In this document: in pieces, positions 38,076-49,700 of the stretch
Position numbering within the stretch: the stretch's first letter is position 1
Layout: each line of letters begins with the position of its first letter
Assembly: GCA_003996215.1 (NCBI GenBank)
Contig: QJPP01000030.1
Span: 868,001 to 932,000 of the forward strand
DNA from: Jaltomata sinuosa
Taxonomy: Eukaryota; Streptophyta; Magnoliopsida; Solanales; Solanaceae
Reading direction: 5' to 3'
Length of the DNA: 64,000 nucleotides
Translations under genes and position numbers: made by a program
The notes under the pieces: model-generated
Told to the model about the DNA's origin: nothing
Databases searched by the model: none
What the model saw: only the letters and a program-made list of their open reading frames with translations

Positions 38076-39059
38076 TCTCAACCTACGTATAATTAATACA
38101 TTATTGTGTATTGTGGAAGTTTTGGGCTAAAATTATCCCTCATCTATTAGAGTAGGTTCATTTTGGTCCCTCAAATATAATCCTGAGCATATTTAGTGCC
38201 TTAACTTTACTAAAGTGAAGCACTTTTGGTCTTCCTAACATAATAATGTTAAAAATTAACGAAAAGGATAATTTTCTAACGGTGTAAATTTGACAGTGTT
38301 ATCTCTTTCTTAATTGATATACATTTTCTTTCTTTCTTGTCTTCTTAATTTTTTAGGATTAATGTAGTAGTAGATATTTATATTTGAAGACAATCATTTA
38401 GAACACAATAATCTGCCCACTCGAAAAAAATAACCATTTTCTTAATTGCAGTAACAAAATGGTCTTAAAATCAGTGGCGTAGCTAGTAATTTGGTGAAGG
38501 TTGTGCGAATTTCTTCTTAATTGTGTTTAAGAGCGTGCAAAATTAAATATATACTCATAATAGCTAATACTTAACCTCTATTAGTTTGTATTTTACAAGT
38601 CATGTGGGTGCCACATGGGTTTAACACTATTATTTTTAAACGGATTTTGTTAGGGAATCAAAAGTGCTCCACTTTAGTAAAGTTAAAGGACTAAATATGC
38701 TCAGAGTTATATTTGAAGGACCAAAATGAACCTACTCTAATAGTTAAGGGACAATTTTAGCCCCAAACTTGTATTGTGGTATGTATTATTAATACCATGT
38801 ATTAATAATGCAATGAGTTCTAATGCATGCATCAGCTTGGTTAAAAGAACAATTGTTTTTCAAAATCTTTTCCACATCCTTTTCACTATATTTGTGGAGG
38901 GTAATTCCGAAAGCAAATATTTTTAAAAAAAATTATGCAATGCATGTTACTTTTAATATACCAAACCAAATATTGCATAAAAATATTCATCATAATTAAT
39001 ACAAACATTATTAATACATCATATTCTACATTATTTTTATACTCCTCACCAAAGGATCA
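38076..39059. mobile_element. Tourist-like MITE split by a later insertion
   Basis: Outside 38117-38779 the sequence aligns with the reverse complement of the MITE at 19055-19469: tcaacctacgtataattaat on the left, and ataccatgtattaataatgc, aatataccaaaccaaatatt and taatacatcatattctaca on the right. Its outer left end is missing; the right end is near 39058 and is followed by TAA. Confidence 0.65.
38117..38769. mobile_element. MULE-type foldback element, 653 bp, 10-bp target duplication
   Basis: The ends are inverted repeats of about 120 bp (shared: ctattagagtaggttcattt, tcaaatataa, gagcatatttag and taactttactaaagtg). The element is flanked by an exact tgtattgtgg on both sides (38107-38116 and 38770-38779). 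Long inverted ends with a 9-10 bp duplication fit Mutator-like elements. No transposase is encoded. Confidence 0.8.
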
Positions 39060-39935
39060 TAATTGTATTATCTACTGATTATCTTAGCACTAGCACCAAC
39101 GTGAAAAAGAACATTTTACCCTTTTATTGGGTGAAGATTGTTACGCGGGAGCAATGTTACCTGGGGCGGAAAAGTGAGTATGAGTTACAGTAAGAACCTG
39201 TCCTTGCGAGGAGTAGAACAGTTGGAAATAACACATAGTCGTTTAGAGAGTTTTATTTAGGGGAGATTATTATCTCAATAAGTCTTAATGCTTTTAGTTT
39301 TAATTTTTCATATATAGGTTAATTGATCAAATCATTTCAAAGTTTTATGTTTCTTTAGTATACTTTTCTTTGCCGTCTGATATGTCGTTCAAAATTTATA
39401 ATTATTAGTTTCCGCATGACGCCTTCTCGATTACGATTTCAACACATAGCTTCCGCATCAAAATTAGTGATTCGTCTGAGAAAGTGTTGTTCACATCTGC
39501 TTAGCTAATTGGTAAGATAATAACCACCTTTGAAGGTGATGATTAATAATTAATCCGAAAGGATGGTCTGCCACACACTACAACTGAAACACTTTCCATT
39601 CTCCTATGCAATGATGCGCTATTGGAAAATGAAGTTTGAACTTGTCTTTCCGAGGAAGAAGCAATGAGGGATCTAGTTTAGGAACAAGCTTAGTAATAAT
39701 ATATACAAGTAGTTAAGAGGACAAAGAGTAAACGTTGTGTAGCAAACATTTGAGACTTTGTTCTGGGAGGGGAGAGAGTACGTAGTAGCAATTCAAGTAG
39801 CTAGCAAGTGGAGGTTGATGTGTGAAATGATGTAATGGAAATGACATGTGATGTGACTCATATTGATATAGGGCGTATGGGGTGGGGACCATCTATTATA
39901 GGGAGGAGGGTGGGGTCCACGTAACATAGGGGGGG

Positions 39936-39982
39936 TTGGTTTTGGTTTGGAGGGGGTGGGGTGTGTGTGTGTGTGGGGGGGG
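39936..39982. repeat. G-rich and (GT)n low-complexity run
   Basis: ggtttggagg and ggggtgggg lead into gtgtgtgtgtgtg and a 10-G run. It creates spurious Cys/Val/Gly-rich open frames on the plus strand. Confidence 0.85.
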
Positions 39983-40362
39983 GTGTTTGGATATTATGTC
40001 ACTAGCATGTGCATATGCGTGGTCTTCACTTCAGTCAGACTCATGCATTTGTTGTGTGTCCCCCTGCCGCTCTTGTACTTCCTTTTTTTTTCCTCCTTGG
40101 GTGTTTGTAATGAAGTCGAATTAAATTTGAATTCGCGTGAGAAAGTCTCTTGGAGGGTAAAATGGTTACTAACAAAGGCAATTTTGTATTCAGAGGAATT
40201 TGTTTAGAAATTTCTTGTTAAAAATAAAGAAGTATTTATCACTCTAGCACAATCTTTATTTGTGCCGCTTACTTCACTTCTACATTAAGCCCCCACACAT
40301 CGTCCATTTTCTTGCTATGGTTCTTATATTTTCCTCTCATACAAAAAACACATCCTTGTTTA

Positions 40363-40606
40363 TAGCTTCTTCGTTTTAATTTATTTATTTGATTTTGATT
40401 TGATATAAAGTTTAAGAAAATAACGAAGACTTTTGAATCTTGTGCTCTTAAACTAAAATATGTGGAACATACCAAAATATCTATTAATCTTGTAGTCTTA
40501 AACATGTGAAAAGTTAAAATTGAAGAGTTGCAAGAAAAGAAAGAAATGTTCTTTTTTAAAATGTAGTAACAAGAAAAGTAGACAAATATATTAAAACGGA
40601 AGGAGT
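40363..40606. mobile_element. Stowaway-like MITE
   Basis: The left end cttcttcgttttaattta and the right end inverted ctactccttccgttttaat form terminal repeats. The interior (agtttaagaaaataacgaag, cttttgaatcttgtg) matches the half copy at 31201-31410, for example aaatttaagaaaat, cttgaatctta and gaagagttgc-type words. Confidence 0.6.
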
Positions 40607-40787
40607 AGTTTATGTTTCATCACCATCGTGTCAATTATTTTGCCCTGCAATGGAAATAAATGTTATAACCAGCTTGTACTTTGTCATTTTTTCAAATACT
40701 TTAATATTTTTTGATAATTGAGACATATTTCTCAATGACCAAATGGTGCACGGTTTGAATAAATGTAAAATAATCAGCCAAAAAGAA

Positions 40788-43700
40788 TCAGCAGAAGTCA
40801 CTTGGCTTCCCAACTTTTATGTTCTGCTCTGCTAGGAATTCCACTATAGCATTTCTTTGCCAACCTTTGAAACTCCTGCATTCAGATCAGTTGTTGAATG
40901 ATTAGAATTATTAACACATAAGCACTTCGATATCCAACGATCCCACTAACTTTTTTCAGTCGATAGAATAATGTTTTTAATACAGATTCGGTGGTAAGTT
41001 TGATGCATTATTTTCCGAAAGAAAACTTACTTGTTATCGAGATGTGCTAGTACTTCTCCTTGAGGAAAAGCCGCTCTAGTGGTGTCAAAAGCAACTCTGA
41101 TTGCTTGTTTCCAGGTTCCACCTACCTCCAAGTTGGCCTCTGCTTTGGATGGACCAGGGTCCTCCATTGGTAATGAATATCCAGCAAGGAGGTGTCCAAC
41201 CCAAACTCTATCTTTCCTGCATAATTCACATAATCACAATATAAATATATAATAACACCAACTTTAGTAAACCAAGCTACGAGTCTTCATCAAGAAATTG
41301 ATGTTTGCCTTTGGTTGTTACATAAACACGAGTTGAAAAGAAATGTTAAATCTGTACATAAAACTATTAATGAAGGGCACATCTGCTCTATTTCGCATAC
41401 GGCCCTTTTTCGCTTATTAATCAGGGCCTCTAGTTAAATTAAGGGCATATTTTGACCAACTATTGAACGGTAAGGGCATATGTGAACTAAACTATTAAAG
41501 GCCATGTCTGCTCAATGTAGAACACTTTAAGGGCATATTTGGCCTTTTCCCCATCAATAGAAGATGATTCATTCTACATTTCAATAGCCACAACAAACAG
41601 TTCAAGAGAAGTCTCAGCTCGTAGCGTGGTGCTAGTACAAAAAGTAGTAAAAAAGATGTTTCAGCATCCGATTCATGTTTGAGAAGCTCAGTCAAGTTGG
41701 CTGATCTAAATGAACCAGCTCAGCTTGAAGAAGCAACCCCATCACCTGTTGATTTTCTTGGTTATGGTAATAGTCATAAGGAGACTAGAAGTCTAAATGC
41801 TTCTGCTAATCAAATCCAGCATTTGTGGCTTTGCCTAGAGAAACCGCATGGAACTCCCATCAACAAGTCCTAGTTGCACTTTAAGTAGCCTATACGTTGA
41901 CAGTAAAGGCAAAGAGAGGGACTGGTTCTCTTCTACATTAGACAGGTAAATAATACCTTTGAAACATTGTATATACAACAGGCAGAGAGTTTTGGTTGTC
42001 TGCACCTATCTTGATTGGTTGCTTCCACATAAAATTAACTCCTCCTTTTTTGGATTTTCCTGATGGTATGTCAGTTGTTTCCTTCCTTTTGCAGGTAACG
42101 TTAAAGGTAGCTTGACTTTAGTACCTCAAGTTTTTCACATAAGAAGTTCCCTACACCTTGCCACCTCTCTTTTTCTCCGGGAGGAGAAGAGGGAATTGTT
42201 TTCTACTTTTAAATTATATAGAGATTAGGGAGGCCAAGGAACACAATAACGTAATTTCAACAAAACTGCCGCTTATTATGTACTTGTGCTGAATATATAC
42301 AGCACAACAGCTTTCTCTAACATTTACTTGAACTGTCATATCAGTAACCTATAATGTTCCTCGTAGAATCATGCAACTTTAATAACATATATGAAAAACA
42401 AAGATTTTGATGGTAGCAATCAAGGGCCATACATCAGAACTGCTTACTTGATGCCATGATGAGAGTTCTCACCCAGAATATCTATTTCTTTGCTCACTAT
42501 CTTGAATTACAGTTTCAGGTGACTGAGGAACTTACCGAACTATATCCATATGACGTGGTACATAATGTCCCCCACCAATTCCTAGGAGGATCTTTTGCTG
42601 ACTACCATTTCTGCATTTTATTGAAAGTAGATATTAATGGTTGAAGTACATGATATTTTTTTCAGGGGATCTCTCTTTTTTAGCTTAAATATATTCTAGC
42701 CATGATATTGCTTTCCTAAACAAGCTATTACTAAGGAGAGGGATGAACTTCTAGCCTGAAAAATGTTCATGAGGTCTGATTCTGTAAAAAGCTGGTAATG
42801 TAGGAGTAGAAATAGCAACAGTATGACCAAGATGCAATTACTTGGAACTGTACCTGCTCCAATCCCCCACTGCATCTCCTCCCCCGAGCCCTAGTCCTTC
42901 CCAAACTAACTGCAAACACCACAATTAGGGAAAATTACAAAAGATCCAACAAAGATGGAACAATTCCAGCATTATTTTAGTCATGCATCAGTTAAACATC
43001 GAAAACATCAGAATGCACTAGCTATAAGATACCATAGGAGCTACCAATATTGTTAGGATTGGTGCGTGGAGATCGCTTAAAGTTGCACATGTGCAGGCTT
43101 CAAAAATATATCAGATTTCCAAGTGCAACTGGAAACATGTCATCATGAGGGGTTCACAGAAGTTATAGAACAAATATGCAATTTAAAAAAGAGAACAAGA
43201 AATATTCTTCTGATTTTTTTTTTCCAAGTAAAAGCCCAACGCTGTAATGAATGAGCACTAAAGTGTTCAATTGGCCGGGCAGATGCTAATGCATGATTAA
43301 GCATAAGACCAAGGTTTGGAGGTTTGCTTGCAACAGAAACAGATGAGACACTAAATAAATATTTAGAAAAGAGTTTGTGGCGTAAAAGGATACCCAACTA
43401 AGGCAATGGCTTGTGCAGCATCCTGCCTCCTCCAGTACTCCTCTGTGCTACCTACACAGTAAACAACATTTCAACTGAATAGATAAGGAAATTGCTAGGG
43501 AGAGTGTTAGCCTGATTTTAATGATGACATATCCTTAACCAAAACTACTATTGCCAGCAAAAAGGAAAAACGTTCAGAAGTAGATGAAATCAAGAGAGAA
43601 GCATTATTAAACTGATTGCAAGAATCAAGGAGGAAGATTTCTCAAAGATTCACGGCGAAATATCTAGTGGATTGCCAATCATACAACTCTAAGTATGGAA

Positions 43701-46700
43701 ACAAACAAATCAGGCCACAAGCCTCATATGGAAGCAAGTAAAATCAACGCGACAATTCAGAGGAAGTCAACACAAACAGACTGGACTGTCAAGCTACACA
43801 TAACTATGAACAGAAGACAAGATACCAAGTCAATTCCCTATAAGGAACTAAGGAAGCAAACCAGCAGAGCCGGCCAGAAGAAGAAAACCCCCAAGACAAA
43901 GATGGACAAACTATCAATCAAATCACCTTGATTGAGAGCATATCCCTAGGGTTACCTTAGAGCAGCCTGTAGAAGATCAAAGGAATTGATCTTCGACTTG
44001 AGACGAGCAGCCGCGAAGATCTCTATATAAAGAAGACCAAGTTGAATGAAGAAGCTGCACAATTTCACTTGAGCAAAAACCTGTCACTTTTTTCATCTTA
44101 TAAACGCACTGTAATCTTTATAGTTTACTAGTGAAAAAAAAAGAAAGAGGAGAGAATAGGAAGTTATATGAGTAGAGGCTGTGGCGAACTATAAATTCGA
44201 ATCTGTCTAGTTCAAGGAACTCTCTGTAGTTTGCACTCTACAACATCAGTGTAATCAAGATACATTCAAGGCTCTAAAGAAATCCTTGGAACCCAAGGGA
44301 ACTGGACTAGGCACGCAGAGGCGGATCCAGGATTTCTAGGACATGGGTGCACCACTAAAAAAATAAGAAAAAATGTACTAAGTAGGGAATGGATCCCTAG
44401 TCCTCTAGGTAACGAACTCAACCTTCAACCAAGTGACTGCCCTCTTTTTCATATAATGTAAAAGTGAATAGAGGGAGTAATATTATTCCTTATATAGTAA
44501 TGTTTGAACTACAATTAATAATACAAATAGATTCCTTAATATTGTCAAGTGGCTTGTTCTCAATACGCCACTTGGCTTAGTATCAAGCTTGACTATCCTC
44601 CTTTTCATATAATATCGATTTCTCGATCACTCCTATAACATTTTCTTGCAAATATTCTAATTTCGTAGAAGGAATAATATTCTCTGTAATATAATATATA
44701 GTATTCCTTATATGATAATATTTGAACTGCAAATATTCTAATTTTCATATAAAAAATAATAATCTATGAAAGAATTGTCACATAGTATTATCCTTATATA
44801 GTAATGTTTGAACTGCAATTGATAATATAAATAGAAACCAACAAATCGATTCTTTCATAGTGCAATTATATACAAAAGAAAACTTTACCGTACATGCATA
44901 ATATAAATACTTTGAAATTTATGAGCGCATATGAGCTGCGTAACCACTACGACAGGGTTATCGCTAGATCCTTCCAAGTGTGGCATGATTTGTTCTACAA
45001 ATTCCCCCCAAAAAGTAGCTGAAATATTCATCCTACATGAAAATACATTACAACTTCACAATGGCATTGAAATCTATATATTAACTCTAATCATGTTTGC
45101 AAGATTACTCGTGATCTTGTAGCTCTACATTCATAGAAATACTGCTCTTACCACCTTGCTTGTATGATTGCACCTCTTTGTGACTAACAATCTCTCCTAT
45201 GACATCTAGTACATTTAAAAAAAATCATGACCAATTAGTTAAAACAGATCAGTGTATGTAAAAGAAAATTTGATAATTACCAAATAGATCATTCTCATCA
45301 ACATCAAGTTAGTCAATCAACTGCTCATAAGGCCGTAGATTGAAGATATGCATACGAAACTGTGGATCATTTATTTCATCTACAGTTTGTCGATTAGTAA
45401 ACGTCAGTCTCAACGTGTGTTTATTGGTCTTATATTTCGTGTTATTTGGACCAACAACAAAAAAAATCATGGTATACAATCCCAACTCACTTATTTTTGC
45501 TCTGAACATACAGATAACATACCTACCCACTGTTGCTTGGATATGATCTCCCTACTAAAATATCCAATATCTATATTATATCCATAAGAGAGTAATCAAC
45601 ATATGTACAACTAGTTTTAATAGAATAATACAAATGTCTTTTCATCCTGTAGTAACATCTCTATTGCAATTGGATTTTTTGTCTTTTCAGGATCAAGAAC
45701 CATCTAGAGTATACATCGTATTAGGGAAAAAACTACCTTGAAGCTATTACTTCCTTAAAACAATGTCTACGAAAATTGACTTTATCAGTGAGATATTCGG
45801 AACAAAGATGCAATGGTGTTTGAAAGTTCGTGTTGTGCGATTATGGATCGTTCCCTATCACGAAAAGACAGATAATCCAATTTCAATAGAGATGTTACTG
45901 CAGGATGAAAATGTATTTGTATTATCCTATTAAAATTATTTATACATATGTTGACTACCCTCTTATGGATATAATACAGATATTGGATTTTTTTGCAGGG
46001 AGATCATATCCAGGCAACAGTGGGTAGGTATGTTATTCGTATGTTCAAAGCAAAAATAAATGAGTTGGGATTGTATACCGTTTTGTTGTTGGTCCAAATA
46101 ACGCGAAATATAAGACCAATAAACACAAGTTGAGGCTGGCGTTTACTAATAGAACAACTGTCGATGAAATATATGATCCACAGTTCGGTATGCATATCTT
46201 CAATCTACGGCCTTATGAGCAGTTAATTGACTAACTTGATGTTGACGAGAATGACCTACTTGGTAATTATCAAATTCGCTTTTTATTTACATTGATCTGG
46301 TTTAACAAACTGATCATGAATATTTTTAATGTACTAGATATCATAAGAGAGATTGGTAGTCACGGAGAAGTGCAATCACACAAGCAAGGTGGTAAGAGCA
46401 GTATTTTTATGAATGCGGAGTTACAAAATCACGAGTAAGCTTGCAAACATGATTAGAATTAATATATAGATTTTAATTACATTATTTTTCCTCAATGTGA
46501 AATTGTTGTGTATTTTCATGTAGGATGAAGAATATTTCAGCTACTTTTTGGGGCGAATTTATAGAACAAATCATGCCACACTTGGAAGGATCTAGCGGTA
46601 GCCCTGTCGTAGTGGTTATGCAACTCATACGCGCTCATAAATTTCAAGGTATTTATATTATGCATTTACGGTTAAGTTTTCTTTTGTATATAATTGCACT

Positions 46701-49700
46701 ATGAAAGAATCTATTTGTTGGATTCTATTTATATTATTAATAAATGCAGTTCAAACATTACTATATAAGTGATAATATTATGTGACAATTCTTTTCATAG
46801 ATTATTATTTTTATATGAAAATTATAATATTTGGAGTTCAAATATTATCATACAAGGAATACTATTATATGACAAAGAATATTTGCAGTTCAAATATTAC
46901 CATATAAAGAATACTATATATTATATGACAAGGAATATTTGCATAATATTATTGCTTCTACGAAATTAGAATATAGCATTATAGGACTGATCGGGAAATC
47001 TATATTATATCAGTCGACTATATATAGTCGATAGTCGACCAATAGTTTACTAACGTGAAAAAGTATACAAATCGCCCTCGCCCTCGCCCCCTCCCCCCCG
47101 CCCCACTTTGAGTTTCAGAGAGGATTAGAAACAAAGAAACAATTGAGTTTCATTTATCTTTGCTATTAGATGAGGTCATATCACCTTAACTATGAAAGAA
47201 ACTGCTCGATCATTTATCTTGTTATATATATATTGCAGAAGGTCAAACAAATTTATGAAGGCATGAAAGGTAAACGAAAGTATACCAATCTCTACAAACA
47301 TTGTGGGTGCATTAGTCACAGGTCCATGATGTGTAGCTTCCAGTGTGACCTACACCAAGAAATAGATATAGAAAGGTACTCATTACATACAGATGCTTAT
47401 GCATGCAATAAAGTAGATTAGATTAGAAAAGATCAAAAGGATTTCACTTGGTACTGAATTGGAAACCACGGATCAATCCTAAGTTCAGATCCAGTATCAA
47501 TTCATAAGCGTTAAAAGCAGAGTCATCGATCAGCAATCTAATAAATAAACTGCGTACATTGATAATCTCTGTTCAATTATTAAAATGTCATGTTTTCAAG
47601 TTGGTCCATTTGTCATACTGTAAGTTTTAATAGTTAGAAGTCTTTTAAGACAATCCTTTTCTTTTAAAACCGAGAAATCCCTGGGGGCAGCGGCAGATAA
47701 GACAATCCTTTTTCATGATTGATTACTTCACAATAACTATATAAATAACTTTAGTTTTATATTAAAAATATCAAAGATGTTCCATTGGCTAAAGTCATTT
47801 CTAACCACTGCTTCCTCCGCCCCATTTTTATTATCTCGCTTCATCTATCTGTGAGAGGGTTGTATTTAAGAAGTGATTCAGCTAACACTTCTAATAATTA
47901 ATCCAAAAATGTTGTGTCCACCAACTATAATTTGCAAGAGTATGAAATGTATTGTGTAATGGCATATGGCCAATGGAGCGTAGAATCTAATTTAGAATGG
48001 TCAATGACTACTTGATATCACTCAAAAAGGGGGAAATGTAATTTACTAAAGCAAGCATAGATGTTATCAACCTCGCCAATGTGGCAGTCCTATAGAAAGC
48101 AGAATGGTGAAGACTGATTTAAACTTATCTTAAATCAGCATTGCAAAAGCCAGTCCATGCCAAAACAAAGTCGGTAGTTACCAGAGGCAGGACAAGCAGT
48201 TCAACTAGGTTCCCCTTACCACTCAAACATTACATATAAAAGCAGTTTTTGAGTAGAATAACAGCCAACTCTTGACTACTGAGCATTAAACCAGAAACAG
48301 TCTACTCTTCAAAGGAGAAGATTGCACCCACAAGAAACCAAGATGCACGCATTCACAAAAAAATTAGTTAGAAGTGCAAAAGAGCAAATGGATCTTTGGT
48401 ACAAACCCAACGCTGAGTTAAAACCAAGTTTAATATTAAAGAACTTGAATCGAGCATTCACTCTGCAATAACTAGTCAACCTAACAGAAAGACTTCAACG
48501 TTAATAAAAACGCCAAAGAAAGTCATTTAAACAAGGATGTTACCTCGAATTCAGGAGTTAGATTCTGTGAATCAGCAATAGATTTCAACAGTCTAAACCA
48601 CGGTCCTATACGCGGATTCGGTGGTGCAGCCCAGGCAGGCTTCCCACCGACAGGCAGCTGGTCCCCTTCCGTTAGGTGAGGCACACCTAAACACAAGTAA
48701 CAGGAATTGAGTACTCCACAAATCCAAAGAAAATAAAACATTTACAGCACAAACCATTTTCTACCTATGGGGTGAACTGTGAGTGCAGGGCGGTTGGATG
48801 CAGCAGTGTGCTTGCTAAGAAAGATAACCTCATCAACCGTCTCGCCTGTAGTCTCTTCCCAACGCGTGTCCAAGTGGTCCTCTCTCACAATGCTGCTATC
48901 ATGTTTCAATAGCCTTACATCTTGATTCACAAAACTTGGCGTATCCTAAGCTTATGCACAAAACCAAACAAAATAACAGCTTTATCAGTTCAAGCATGTT
49001 TTAAAACTCTAGTTCCCTAGGCGCTGAAACCATACTTATTATAAACTTACAACAAACTTGAATTAGGTAAAGTATGATATATGCACTTGAATTTGTACAA
49101 GGGAACTATTGGGATGTCAATTTATAATGGACCCCTTTACCCCTTTTGTTAATAAGGGTGGTGTCTGGACTAGCTTACGCGCACCTTGACTAATTCCACG
49201 AGGTGCCTGCTACCTCCAACAATAACAACAACAACAACAACATACCCAGTATATTCTCACACAGTGGGGTCTGGGGAGGGTAGAGTGTACGCAGTCCGTA
49301 CCATTACCTCAGAAGCGAGGTAGAGAGGTTGTTATCGATAGACAACTCGGCTCAAAGCAAAAACAGTTTATAAACTAACATAGTATAAGAACAAGAAACA
49401 ATAGGTAGCACCAAAACAACATATAGTAACAGAAACACGACTACCACGAAATAATACTACAGTCGACCAACCCGCAACAACAAACATGACCAAAATACCA
49501 AGAACAAGTCACTACAAGCGTAGCACTACGACTACTAGCACGGACCCCAAAACCAGACACTCCTACCTACTAGCATGGGCACATCCCTTCCTACTAACCT
49601 TCTACCCTAATTCTTGTCCTCCACAAATATCGAGTAACTCTGTTCACCAAAGCTTGTATAAAAAAAGATCCGTGCTTTTTGCCTCCGTTGGGATGAGCAT

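Larger units (their letters stand above)
36544..40787. other. Intergenic region between Dof and DTD2 genes
   Basis: It holds a Stowaway-like copy (37850-38073), a MULE-type foldback (38117-38769) nested in a Tourist MITE (38076-39059), and another Stowaway-like MITE (40363-40606). A GT/G-rich run is at 39936-39982, and a weak tRNA-like block (cttagctaattggtaagat, about 39501) may be a SINE head. From 36800 to 37800 and 39060 to 39930 nothing else is recognisable. The 3' ends of the Dof and DTD2 genes face each other across this spacer. Confidence 0.55.
44607..47010. repeat. 2.4-kb inverted repeat (near palindrome) in DTD2 intron 4
   Basis: The left arm 44607-45688 is, inverted, the same sequence as the right arm 45862-47010, with a 173-bp unique centre. 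Examples: gttgaagatatgcatac-type words at about 45343 and 46188; gatccttccaagtgtggcat (44967) against atgccacacttggaaggatc (46572); ctcctataacattttcttgc against its inverted match near 46965. Identity is roughly 85-90% by eye, with several indels. The arms carry two opposed copies of RPA-like exons. Confidence 0.9.

Noticed and set aside
39495..39570. tRNA-like block cttagctaattggtaagat
   Set aside because: It has an A-box-like start but no matching acceptor stem or clear B box; at most a SINE head.
39936..40207. Two overlapping Cys/Val-rich frames
   Set aside because: Produced by the (GT)n and G-run; no conserved motif.
43695..43931. 78-codon Lys-rich frame on the plus strand in DTD2 intron 4
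   Set aside because: It lies inside the SIRE-like LTR remnant, and LTRs of this type do not code.
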